Assembly: GCA_947311845.1 (NCBI GenBank)
Contig: CAMZMU010000063.1
Coordinates: forward strand, 55,551,618-55,615,617
Length of the DNA stretch: 64,000 nucleotides
Direction: 5' to 3'
Origin: Poa pratensis
Lineage: Eukaryota; Streptophyta; Magnoliopsida; Poales; Poaceae
Both the position numbers and the translations under genes were made by a program. Under the pieces are notes generated by a model, which was not told the origin of the DNA, made no database searches, and was given only the letters and a program-made list of their open reading frames with translations. This document shows positions 29,113 through 39,910 of the stretch, piece by piece. Positions within the stretch are counted from its first letter, which is position 1. Every line of letters begins with the position of its first letter.

Positions 29113-29334
29113 TCAGGTTGAGGCCTGCCGCACCTTCCATATCCCAGGAGGGTGCCACCGATTTGATTGGATCTTCATCTGCTCCCCATCAAAAGTGCTG
29201 TGGTCGCAATGCTTCCAGATCCACTGCACAATGAGCTGAATTAAAGTGTCTGTTCCTTTCCTCAACGCCACCTGGGTCGCAAAGCCAGGGTTGCCACCGA
29301 TCCATGAAGTGTATGTGTGTACTGTGTACATCAT
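29113..29334 (-). pseudogene. Possible LINE reverse-transcriptase C-terminal fragment
   Basis: The minus-strand frame contains ALRKGTDTLIQLIVQWIWKH followed by a C/D-rich piece. The pattern KG.DTL...W.IWK.R is typical of the region after the zinc-binding domain in plant LINE ORF2 proteins. Only about 70 codons are open and no RT or endonuclease domain is nearby. Weak. Confidence 0.35.
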
Positions 29335-31709
29335 ATATGTTTCTTAAAGTGGCTAGAAACGATATTGTCCATAATGTTTGAGTTGGACTGTTTTGAGTCC
29401 AGCCAAAATGTCTGGATTCTAGCTGCAGTTTACCTCATACACCATAATAACACTATGGTTTTGTTATTAAATTGGTGATGGAACTGGCTTTGACAGCGAT
29501 TTGTATGGTGATTGAAGTGTACTGTTCTTCCCTTTGAGTCCAGTGCCGTCAGTTAAACCATAATGAGCAATTTTGAGCATGTACCCTGCATATGTCACAA
29601 GAAAGAAATTTGATCGAGTTTTACGTCTCCCTTCGTCTATTTTGAAGTCTGCGTCAGAAGAAAACATATTTGCTTATATATCCTTTTCATTGCTCATACT
29701 GGGGCATGCAGCTTTCATCCATCATTTTCGACCTCCACTAACCTGAGGTCATCAGATGTGAGTAAGAAGACTTTGCCTTAACTTTTGAAATGAGGTTGCC
29801 CCTAGTGGTTGACACGGAGAGGTCAACATATAGTAGACAAAGGAGCATTCGTCTTCAGTCATTTATGCCCGCAAAGAACTCTTGGTATTACTTTACCTGT
29901 TATTCTCTATTAGAACGAATGGTAGTACGCATGCTTTCCACTGGATATTCGTGCTTTATGTTCTCTTTTCGAAAGTTGGCCGCCCCCTGTCCTTGTACGT
30001 ATTCAGGATGATTTATTGGCATGCGTAATAGCTTAAAGTATCTGGTCCTAGTTTTCTAAAGCATGTCGTAGCAAATGTATAAATAAATTGAGTTTTGGGT
30101 GGATTCTACTTTTCTGTTATCAAAGAGACAACAAGTTTGTCTCTGAAATGAAGTTGATATTTTGAAGTATCATTTGGTGCCAGTACTATTGACTCTAAAA
30201 GGAAAAGTATTCCTTCGTTACCTAACTTTGCTACGTCTATAATACAAGCTGTGTCATTGTAAGCTTTTTGTTCCTTCCCAGAAAGGCCCTTTGGTTTCAT
30301 AAGCTGTTAAGCAAGTACCTAACATAAAAGAGGCTGCCGTGGCTGTCCCTTTTACAAAATTCCTTTTGATCAAGATTAGTTTTACATATCCCCTAACAAA
30401 ATACAGGTATCAATCTCCGGCTGCTGATGGTGATTAGTTTAGTGATCATTATTTCAGGGTCTTTCCCCTCCAACGGTTCAACTTGAGCCTCTTAATTTAA
30501 TCCGGCGACCAGTATTTGTCGGTCAGATCAGATGATACTACTGGCGTATTTTGTAAAAATTATGATGGAAGCAGATGTTACATTAACATAAGCAAGGAAG
30601 CAGTCCAGTCATGCAATACTTAAGAGGCGAGGTGATGTTTACTCTCGGTATGCTGGGAGCTTTCAAGCAAGGCATTCTGCCATTCGAGTTTGGGTCACCT
30701 TTCAAGTTTACTTGGAGCATTATTTCTGAGTGGAGAATCTCTGTTTCTCCAATGCCTGCTTGTCCTAGGTATATTTTAGAATCTGTTTATCCTTTGGCGG
30801 TTATAGTTTGGACATTTTTGGAATAAAGACTAGTTGGCAGTTTGGCACAACTCTATGCTATGGTGCTGGCTGTAATGGACAGAGGGTTACAGCCCACTAG
30901 AGGTCTACACCTTTATTATAGTCTCTTGTGTTTATACCTGCAGTGGAGTGGAGGGGGTCGTGTGAAAAAAATGAGTTGTTATGTGAGAATTACTAAACCC
31001 CTGTATTTTCTGCCAATAAAAGCCGTTTTTGGTACTAATTTTTAGGTTGCAGATCTCCAAATTGTTTAGTTCTGCAAATTCTGGAACATGTCGTGCTCCC
31101 CTTGATCCGTCGAGACGCACGAAGTAACTTCAAATCTTTTTTTGACGGTTAGTAACTTCAAATCTCTTCTGGCCAAATAGGTAGGGTCTTTCTACTTGTC
31201 TTGACTGCATTCCCTTTTCTCTCCCCAGTATCTGACTCCCAAAGACATCCTTTTATGCTACAATTTTGCCATAATCATGCCAAAGGCGATGTGTGATTCA
31301 GGGAAATTAGTATAGGATATATGACTTGAGTTACTTGACATTGCGTCGTCCTTTTTCTAGGAAATGAGATCTCTGCAGTAGAACTCTTTACTGAACATAC
31401 ATGTGTTCTGTGCGGTGCACGACAGCACACGCGTGCTTGCAAAGAAATGTGTGTGGGACAAAAAGGGACCTACGGACAAGTGATTTCATGGACCATCAGC
31501 TCACTATATCCATACAATAATCATTTACCACCAAAACATTTTTGCTATTAATTTTTTACCGCTCATTATGGCCTTAAATTCCCTCCAAGTTTGTCAAATG
31601 CATTGCTTCCAAGTGAAAGATAAAATAGACTACCTGTTAGGCTCTCATCAGGCGTGCATCCTGAAAATCCACCCTGGGAAGCTGAGGAGAAAAGGGAACT
31701 CCGAGCACC

Positions 31710-31718
31710 TATAAAATA
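31710..31718 (+). promoter_or_regulatory. Probable TATA box of the bHLH gene
   Basis: TATAAAATA lies 79 bp upstream of the bHLH start codon, a suitable distance for a short 5' leader. Confidence 0.55.
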
Positions 31719-31788
31719 ACCCAATCAACTTTGTTCCTCCATCACATCTTCTGCAGCCATGCGGAGGAGCAGCTAGCTCAGTATTTTC

Positions 31789-33963
31789 ATGGCTGAACAG
31801 GCACCTGAGATTCCAGTTGGATATAGCAGTTCCTCCCCTTCACCAACCAGCAGCATCTGGGAGAGTCAACAGATCATGCAAATGCACACACCCTTCCCCT
31901 CATGGAGCCCCCACGCCGGCACACTCCTTGCCGCCACTGCCAGTGACCATACAGCCTTCTCCACGGTCCCCTCGTCGTCATCCCGCACGCACCTGCCAAC
32001 CGGTTATCGATTGAACCAGACATCATGTGAGTATGCATGCCGTACACTTACTGATGTTTTTTCAGTGATAGCTGACTGAAGTTAGACGATGTAACACCAT
32101 TTTCAGTAGCGCCGGAGCTCATGGGAGCAGCACTGAGCATGGCGGGGGCAACAGCTACGGAAAGGACTTCCTTTCCTTGCTCGAAGCGAGGAAGGTGATC
32201 CCAGAAATGCTCGATGATTTCCCCACGGCGGCGTGCGACTATCTCAAAGGGATGGACAGTGGTGATTACAGCAGCATGTCCAGATCAGCTACCTATGGTT
32301 TGGACAGCAGCGGCCCATACGCTGGCTCCAATCCTCAGCTCGCCATGCGTGATGAGATTGTGAAATCTCCACCAGTGTACCAGGGGAACAGTACTTTGGT
32401 GCAAGCGAGCGTGGTGGGTTGCATGCCAAGTCACGATCATGAGGGGCAACGAGATGGTCACCAGCAGCAGGAGCTTGGAGCTCCCATTAATGCATTTCTG
32501 CAGCAAATGCTTCCTAGTAGTGGTGCAATTCATGAAAATTCTCTGGGTTATTCTGGCTCTGGGAATGAAAGGGTTTTTCAAGAGGACCGAGTAATGCAGG
32601 TTTCTTTTGATGCTTTGAGTTCACTGGATGCCATCTCTTTTAGTGGCTACAGATCAAACACAGAATTGAAGCACACCAACCAATATGAGCAACACAGTAT
32701 ACCGGTAAGATTGGCATGCTAATTTCTGTTGCTAAGTATAAGCAGGGTACAAGTTGTTAATATGTGTTTGCAGTTACAGATAAGGGCTAGTAGTAGAAGT
32801 GAAAGTGGTGCAGCAGGTGATCCTAAGAAGAGAAAATCAGAGGAAAAATCGGGTGGCAACGAAAAGAAGTCGAAGCAAGATGCTTCAAGTACATCACCTC
32901 CTAAGGTAACTAACAATTGAAGAATATTTGATGAAATGGTTTAAACAGTCTGAGCACAGGGGCAGCGCCAGCGTGTATTCCCTGTCTTCAAGTGAATACC
33001 CATGATTTTGACAAAACCTTGAAATTTTTGGGGCAAAAACAATGAGGATTTTGACAAAATGAATACCCACGTTCAAAATGAATACACGCCCCTTAAAACC
33101 TGGCGCCGCCACTATCTGAGCAACCATCTGATCAACTTATTTCGAGCCAAAAACAGGCAGAAGTGAATAACGTGAAGCTGGGAGAGAGAGACAAGATCAT
33201 AGCATTGCAGCAGACCATCTCACCATACGGAAAGGTAAATTCTTAACACGCGTATTACTAGGCGAACACGAGATGACCTTCAGTTCTTCTCTTTTTATTG
33301 CTAACTCCATCTAAAAAGTTGCATTTTGGCAGACGGATAGAGCGTCAGTGTTGTTTGAAACCATCAAGCACATCGAACATCTACATGAGCAAATACAGGT
33401 CGGCATCATCACAAATCCTTTTCACATAAGCCATATGCTTACCCCCTAGCATCAACATACAATGAATGGTTGCACCGACGGTTTCATATTCTTGCTGTGC
33501 ATCACCAAGCATTTCTTACATTGACTTGTTTGTTAGCGGATTTCCACGTCCCTCCCAAGTCTTGTATAAAGAATGATCATGTTGTCGTTGTCTCGATACT
33601 AATTAACATAAAGAATAGGCACACTCACACCGTCACAGTTCACAACCAGCACTTCACCTTTTCTGAAGTTAAGTAATGTTAACTGTTAGTAGCATGCTGA
33701 CTACTTGCCCTTTCTTTTTCTGACGTTGACAGTTATTTAGTGAACCCTACATGCCGAATGGTACAAACAAGGTAAGCATTGAACCGTTTCTATTTTCTCT
33801 AAACAGTTTACACAATATCTGGTCACGAATTCTTAGCATCAAACTTCTTCAGATGCCGTTCCGATGGGGAGGTAAAGAGGAGCAGAAGGCAGAGCATGAT
33901 TTGAGAAGCAGAGGGCTTTGCCTGGTTCCTGTTTCATGCACCCCACTGGTTTTTCAGTATTAA
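31789..33963 (+). CDS. Atypical bHLH transcription factor (bHLH68/110/112/123-like), 7 exons
   Basis: Nuclear transcription regulator. Exons: 31789-32030, 32107-32704, 32774-32905, 33157-33234, 33333-33398, 33733-33771, 33853-33963; all GT-AG and in phase, 421 aa. The exon 1 donor is taken at 32031 (GTATGC); the closer GTGAGT at 32027 would break the frame. Exon 2 gives GKDFLSLLEARKVIPEML. A Lys-rich segment (about 299-312) precedes VKLGERDKIIALQQ, then the loop SPYGKTDRASVL and helix 2 KHIEHLHEQIQ (about 325-372). It lacks the canonical His-Glu-Arg DNA-contact residues, as this subfamily does. LFSEPYM and the C-terminal DLRSRGLCLVPVSCT motif are subfamily signatures. Family members act in stress and development; this one's targets are unknown. 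Confidence 0.88.
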
Positions 33964-34194
33964 GGCCGAACATTCGTTCAAGCACGTCTGTGACGAGGGC
34001 CGTTGGCTCTGAAATGACCCAGTCGAAGGAAATATTGTTTCTTGCATAACCATGAAGGATTTTGACCCAATGACACATCACGATTCGCGATATCCAACCG
34101 CAGTGGGCAGTCAGCACATCCTGTCCGTATCCAGTATCCGCTGCACTGTCAAAATACTCCGTACTCAATTGTTCTCGTGTCATTCAGTAAGCAG
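33964..34194 (+). other. Probable 3' UTR of the bHLH gene
   Basis: Non-coding sequence between the TAA stop and the split MITE. No polyadenylation signal was chosen. Confidence 0.4.
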
Positions 34195-36356
34195 TACTCC
34201 CTCCATCCACGAATAAGTATATTTCTACCTTTTGTGATACTAGTGAACGTGCACGTGCAACGCACGACTCTACAATTGATCAATATATGTAAAATTCTAA
34301 AAAGATAAAAAAAAAATAGAGTATTTTTCCTTTGCAAAATATTACAATTCAACCTCCGTTCAACCTCCGTTCGAAGCTAAGCTCTAAGTAATAGTATCCA
34401 CTTTTAGTTCTAAGTTAGATTTTATTCCAAAGCTAAGTAGAGAGGAAGATGTAAAGATAGGTTGCGCGTTTTTTTAGTAGTGCATAGAATCATAACAATG
34501 TTTAGGAAATTTCATGTACATCGTGGAAAAATTCACGAAGAAATCATAAATGCTAGCTGGACAGTTGTCTTGCAAGCAACATATCAGATCAAATGATTGT
34601 TACAGTTCCAATTCAAACTTCCTGAACAAATTAGCTTCCATATAACACGACGAATGATCATGAACAGTACTTACAATTAAAAAAGCTCAGTTAGTTCCTT
34701 GTTTTTCTTCTCATGTCACTACACATCCGGGAGGAAGAAATACAAGTAAATCTAAGTCAAAACAAATACCTCATCTGACTGGCATTCAGCTACAAACATG
34801 ACTTACATCACAATATCAGAATTTAAAGACTTAGTTAACAACAGGCGCTCTTATAAGACACAGTTCGGTCTACAACTATTACAACAAAAGCATACCAACA
34901 ATTAAACACTTTTTGTGTAGGTTCGAGCACTGTGCAAAAAATCTAAAGAGACGTTGAGAAAGAGAACTCTGAATTCACAATCACAACTCAATAAGTTTTA
35001 ACTCCACTGGAACTACACCATAAGTGACAAATCCATTGTCCGACATGAATAATGATACGTGCTCGTTCATCGGGTTAGGTTCCGGCGCTGCGCGGCAGAC
35101 GGTTCTTGCGGCGGTCTTCAACAGGAGAGGTGCTCTCGGGGCGTGGTGAGAAGGAGGTCGGCGGCCTTCGTCCTCGATGCCGGTGGAGACGCTGAAGCTT
35201 GCTTAGGTTCTGACTCCCCTACGTATGAACTTCTGTATTTCTTTTCTGTACTGTGTACTGTGTACGTGGTATGTTGTTGAATATACGTGGGCTTTCAAAA
35301 AAAAATTGGAGATTGAAGGTTCAACAAGATATATGTTTAGAAATCGTTCATCACAAACTACCAATTGTCAGCTGTCCAATTTTGACACGAAACAGAGCAA
35401 CCATCTATGGAGTTTTCAATAGCCAAAAGATGGAGTTACAGTCGGCACCAGATCAATTAGCCCATCTACCAAGCTTCAAACAGTGCAGCAGATTGACCAA
35501 TCTACCAATCAGGCCAGCTTATTTGCTACTACACGCACGGTTCCTCCCGGCTGGCTACGCCTCCAGAGAAGCAATCTCAAAAGGTTCAGGTCATGGATGC
35601 TGATATACATGCATCAAGTTTGTACCACAGATCGATTGCCTATTAGCTAGCTTCGCACATGAGTTACCTTGGGTGGAGCAGGGGCGAACGGACTGAATCT
35701 TGAAGCAAACTCAAAGGCGCCGTTCAACATACATGAGTTTATTCCCCCAACCTGCAAAATCGAGACGAACCGCGTCAGGCTGGTTGCATGAGATGCGTCG
35801 GGCAGGAAGAAGAGCAAGAGCGGGCGCGCGGCACGGTCGTGGTATCAGGCCACGGCGGGGAACCATTGGCGACGAGGGGAGGGTGCCCTGGCCGGCGCTG
35901 AGGCGGACCCGGACCGGAGGCAGTGGGCCGAACTGAAGCAGGAACCGGTGGTGGTGGAACCAATCCCGCGCGTGCTCGGCGGGTAGAGTGGACCTCCAGT
36001 GCGTGACACTAGTACAGAACGACACATCGGATACCCCTCTATGGCAACGGCAGGAGTTAGGCGACGGTAAATCGCGACATCCCCGCGTGCCCGCACTGGG
36101 CCGTAAAGCAGGCCCACAACAAAGGCAACGGGTGAATAGTGGAATATATGTTGGCAACGGAGGTTAGTTTACCTCCGTTACCGATGTGTGCTCATCGCAC
36201 ACGGACAGTTTCGTAATCTCCGTTGTCATTAGAAGCAGTCCGACAGCCGGCCTATAAGAACCTACTATGCCCTTCACTCTCACTCTCACTCTCACTCTCA
36301 CTGTCTCACTTCCAACCCTAGCCGCCGCACAGTCTCCTCTCTCTCCACTCTCTTGC

Positions 36357-36992
36357 ATGGCTTCCACCGTCGGCGCTAGTAGATCCAAAAATCGCGGTCG
36401 TGGCCGCGGCCGCGGCCGTGGCCGCCCCACCCTCCGGGCCTTCAGGCAGCAGCAGCGTCAGCTGGTGTTGCGGGACGAGCTTGCGGAACAGGCCGCCGCC
36501 GCTCCGGCCCCCGCGGGCCGGTCCCGCTCCCTTGGCGCTCGTCCGCACGGCGAAGGCTCCAGTGATCCGCACCCTTCCGGCCGCACCCGCTCATTTGGCC
36601 ACCATTGCAGCTACCGCGAGATCCGCCAGGCGATGTACCCCAGCCGCCATCCGTCTTCCTCCTCCTCGTCCTCGTCCTCCGACGAGGAGGAAGAGGAAGA
36701 GGAAGAGGAAGAGGAGGAGGATCGTGATCTGGAGATCGCTTGCCAACTCTCCCACGCCGATTTCGAGCGCGATGACGCCAAGCGTCGTCAGGGCGAGGCC
36801 GATCTGGAGGCGGCGGTCCTCCTCTCCGAGGCCTCGACCCAGGTCGAACGCGCCGAGGAGGCGGTCTACCAGTCTGACCTCCGGGCCGCCATAGCCCTCT
36901 CTTTGGTCCACGGCGAGGGCAAGGCGCCGCCAGGGGAGGCCGGCGCTAGCTCCGTCGCCGGCGGCGACGCTAAGCGAGCCCGCCTCTCCTAA
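36357..36992 (+). CDS. CACTA-borne 211-aa protein with UIM-like helices
   Basis: Function unknown. Order of features: an Arg-Gly tract (13-24, ending GRP, like an RG-rich or AT-hook-like nucleic-acid contact); a Gln/Arg/Ala-rich part; a Ser run (100-108); an acidic Glu run (110-121); three repeated amphipathic segments at about 122-134 (DRDLEIACQLSHAD), 148-160 (ADLEAAVLLSEAS) and 173-185 (SDLRAAIALSLVH); and a basic end AKRARLS. The repeats follow the ubiquitin-interacting motif pattern L..A...S; only the first also has the final acidic residue. The start at 36357 (MASTVGAS) is preferred over the in-frame ATG at 36267 because a TATAAG sequence lies at about 36252 and the intervening CT-rich repeat looks like a leader. 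Could be a captured host gene or an element-specific protein. Confidence 0.55.
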   Translation: MASTVGASRSKNRGRGRGRGRGRPTLRAFRQQQRQLVLRDELAEQAAAAPAPAGRSRSLGARPHGEGSSDPHPSGRTRSFGHHCSYREIRQAMYPSRHPSSSSSSSSSDEEEEEEEEEEEEDRDLEIACQLSHADFERDDAKRRQGEADLEAAVLLSEASTQVERAEEAVYQSDLRAAIALSLVHGEGKAPPGEAGASSVAGGDAKRARLS

Positions 36993-37018
36993 TGTAAGAC
37001 CCCAGTTCAGTAGGATAG

Positions 37019-37432
37019 CTGTTTTCTAGTTGTAAGTAGCTAATTGTTTATCCATAGATTTGCTCTGTTTTTAGTAGGCATTGTTTACACATAGATTTTT
37101 GCTGTTTTCTAGTTGTAAGTAGCTAATTGTTTATACATAGATTTGCTCTGTTTTTAGTAGGCATTGTTTACACATAGATTTTAGCTGTTTTCTAGTTGTA
37201 AGTAGCTAATTGTTTATCCATAGATTTGCTCTGTTTTTAGTAGGCATTGTTTACACATAGATTTTAGCTGTTTTCTAGTTGTAAGTAGCTAATTGTTTAT
37301 CCATAGATTTGCTCTGTTTTTAGTAGGCATTGTTTACACATATATTTTAGCTGTTTTCTAGTTGTAAGTAGCTAATTGTTTATCCATAGATTTGCTCTGT
37401 TTTTAGTAGACATTTGCTCTGATTTTAGCTTT
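37019..37432. repeat. 83-bp tandem repeat, about five copies
   Basis: GCTGTTTTCTAGTTGTAAGT recurs at 37019, 37101, 37184, 37267 and 37350 (spacing 82, 83, 83, 83). The last copy is truncated. It lies immediately 3' of the cargo ORF in the CACTA element. Confidence 0.9.
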
Positions 37433-38718
37433 GTTTATGTTATGCCGATGATTAAAATTAGGTGACACCGTGTGATCCGGGGGTGGCGCTAGTGATCCTT
37501 GTGATATGCACAAATACACATCGATTTTGTGCATCCTACTTAGCTGCTTGCTCCATCCCTAGAATTTTATGTGTCCAATCTACCTATATATGAGGTATTG
37601 TTTAGGCTATGTTCTAGTTGTAATTAGTTTATATTTTCTGTAATGCCGATGAAGAAGCATCTGTCCTGTGTATAGAGATGAAAGAGCTTACATTTTGATT
37701 TTTTTCATCTCCTTTAGGGCGAGGAGGAAACCTGTAGACTATGCGGCGGCCGTGAAGACGTAGGAGCGGGGCTCCGTCCACATGGTCCACTGAAGCCGGC
37801 GCCTCTAGGAGCAAGATTTTTGTGCAGTACTAAATAGGTAGAAGAAGACCACGCAATGAAGCTGGGCGAAGTGGAAGGTGAAGAACCGGCGGCCGTCAAG
37901 CAGGAACCACAGGGCTCCGTCGACGGCGCTGCAGGCGTCACCGGCTTTTTTTTTTTTCCTTTAGCCCTCATTACAAACGGTCAAAAACTAATCTCCGTAT
38001 CTGATGTAAAGACTAAAGGCAACGATTATATATTATGCCCGTTGCTAAACTTATTGCAAACGATCAAAATCTCCGTTGCCATTGTGAGTCTTCACATCAG
38101 TGACAGAGGCGGGGACACGGACCCTTTCTCCGTTGCCGAAGGGTTTTTTGGCCCGTTTTCGATGTGTCGTTCTGTACTAGTGTGAGCTCGTCGGCATTTT
38201 CTAGCGTCAGTACTCGGCGGAGATGGGCGGCGCGCGGCGTCGCGTGAAGTCTGGCAGGGGTGGTACGGCAGGTCGGCGAGTGGAGGCGCCCGACGCGGGA
38301 GGACGGCGGCGCCGGTCGCCGGGCATTGAGCGGCTAGCGGCGGGGAAGGAAGCTAAGGTGAGTTTTTTTTAATGAACCGTTGCTTTTGTTTGGCGGTGGC
38401 AATCCCTGTAATTAACACAAAAACGAAAAGGTGTGCTGGTTGATCAGACATTGACGGCTGAGATTTAATGTATCAACACAGCACAACACATGTTTGCTCT
38501 TTTAATAGTAGTATAGATTAAAGTTTTACTAACTTTATATGAAAATGTACCAACATTTATGACACTAAATTGGTATCAATAAATTCGTCCCGAAATGAAA
38601 TTTCAAATATACCAATTTGACATTATATATGTTGCTACCTTTTTCTACAAAGTTGGTCTTTTTTTTTAAATGACTTGGTACAAAATCTAGATGTACACTT
38701 ATTCGTGTATGGAGAGAG

Positions 38719-39662
38719 TACCTACTTGGACAGTAGGATGAGATATTATCACGCCCCACATGGTGTTGATCTGAAGAATCATGTTTTGCATATAAACTAA
38801 CTCCCTGTTGCGGCCTGCAAACTAAACAAATCAGCCCGTGCGCCGTACACCTCTCTTCAATCAGATAAAATCAAATATGTTTTGGTATGAATCGACAGGG
38901 AAACAAACACATGTTCCACAGCAGCTTACCACACGGCTCCGCCGCAGGAAGCTCAAAGGCTCGTGGCAAGCTGACATGAGTGCCAACCGGAGGAGCTTGC
39001 CACACAGGCACACCGGAAGGAAATGGTTAACATCCCACGAGGACGGAGTCAGCGCCTCCAGGTTCTTCGCGGAAAACGGCCTAAATTGCTGGTTAACCGC
39101 ATGTAGTAGCAGTCCGCTAGCCAGTTAGGTGCATTGCATCATTTGCATGGACCGGCCATCTCAACACATCAACGTCCCTTTCCCTGTCATTGCAATTGGC
39201 GCGATCGCTGATACGCGCATTCGTTTTTTTAAGGAGAACGTGATCCGGATGGATGCGGGGTTGCGAATCATTCTCGCTATGGATCGTATATCTGGCTTAT
39301 TATTTGGTCAAGAACCACTAGGGCTAGGGGCGCGTTTGGTAGCTAGCGGCTACTTTTGCGCCTTGTGGATTAGTCTGGTCAGGTCTGACCTCGTAGAGCA
39401 GGCCCGAAATTATGGACTGTATCTAGCTTATTATTTGGTGGAGAACCGCTAGACGGTTTGTGTGAATTGTGCCGCTTGGTGTGAATTGTGTAACCACAAA
39501 TTGAGGTGCGAGGGTTAGACTATTGTGACGCTTCTGGACCATTACAGCCCACACCTTTTCAACGGCGAGTAGCTTTTTTTCGAAAGTGAACTTCAGGATA
39601 TATTTTCGTCTACCCATGTCTCGGTTACATCTTATCCGAGCTTGTTATGTATTGCAATCATA
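38719..39662. other. Intergenic, no gene recognised
   Basis: Mixed composition; short plus-strand ORFs at 38838-39128 and 39129-39452 have no recognisable domains. Confidence 0.4.
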
Positions 39663-39747
39663 TACTCACTCCATTTCAATTTAATTGACTTCCTATCCAC
39701 CACATGTGGATGATAGGAAGTCAATTAAATTGAAACGAAGGGAGTAG
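39663..39747. mobile_element. 85-bp near-perfect hairpin (mini Stowaway-like)
   Basis: TTTCAATTTAATTGACTTCC on the left is mirrored by GGAAGTCAATTAAATTGAAA on the right, with a short loop near CACATGTGG and CTCACTCC/GGGAGTAG-like ends. It resembles a very short Stowaway MITE; the fold is close to a precursor small-RNA hairpin. Confidence 0.65.
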
Positions 39748-39756
39748 TAGTTTACT

Positions 39757-39910
39757 TCTTCTCTAACATAAGCTGTTGGTGCACATAGTTGAGTCTAGTT
39801 TTATTTAGGTTTTGTTGATAAATTAAACGCTGGTTTATTTTTGTATTTATTACTCACAATTATTTTAAATCGTCTATTCACCCCTGTAGGCGACAACTAG
39901 GTCCTTTCAG
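39757..39910 (+). mobile_element. Fragment of a Triticeae LTR-type repeat end
   Basis: Ends TCTATTCACCCCTGTAGGCG...GGTCCTTTCA. It matches, in opposite orientation, the start of the element at 53405 (TGAAAGGACAAGGATGTCGC, GTGAATAGGCG), and both share the TGTTGGTGCACATAG stretch. Only the last ~150 bp is present. Confidence 0.55.

Larger units (their letters stand above)
26284..31700. other. 5.4-kb non-coding stretch
   Basis: AT-rich with many short unsupported ORFs. It holds a Stowaway MITE (28018-28179), an orphan minus-strand Helitron 3' end (27684) and a weak LINE-like fragment (29113-29334). I see no complete host gene. Confidence 0.5.
36007..38182. mobile_element. CACTA element carrying a cargo ORF
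   Basis: Termini CACTAGTACAGAACGACACA at 36007 and its inverted copy ending at 38182 (TGTGTCGTTCTGTACTAGTG), about 23 bp perfect or near-perfect. A perfect 3-bp target duplication, TGA, flanks it (36004-36006 and 38183-38185). Subterminal CCGTTGCC/GGCAACGG motifs recur in both orientations. No TNP2 transposase is present. The cargo is a GC-rich ORF (36357-36992) followed by a 5-copy 83-bp tandem repeat. Confidence 0.85.
34240..38517 (-). mobile_element. Full-length non-autonomous Helitron, minus strand
   Basis: The 3' end on the minus strand is the hairpin CGTGCGTTGCACGTGCACG then TTCACTAG at 34240; the 5' end is TCTATACTACTATTAAAAGA starting at 38517. It sits between an A (34239) and a T (38518), the expected target. 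No Rep/helicase ORF. GC-rich patches at 35060-35210 and 38190-38360 look like captured host pieces without recognisable products. A CACTA element occupies 36007-38182. Confidence 0.8.
34197..38718. mobile_element. Stowaway-type MITE split by a Helitron
   Basis: The left 43 bp (34197-34239, CTCCCTCCATCCACGAATAA) and the right 201 bp (38518-38718) make one MITE of about 244 bp. The right terminus reversed reads CTCTCTCCATACACGAATAA. TA is at both outer borders (34195-34196, 38719-38720). The 4.28 kb between is the Helitron. Confidence 0.75.

Noticed and set aside
36267..36356. Upstream ATG at 36267 as the start of the CACTA cargo ORF
   Set aside because: It would add a 30-residue Leu/Thr tract read from a CT repeat only about 15 bp after the likely TATA box; 36357 is more plausible.
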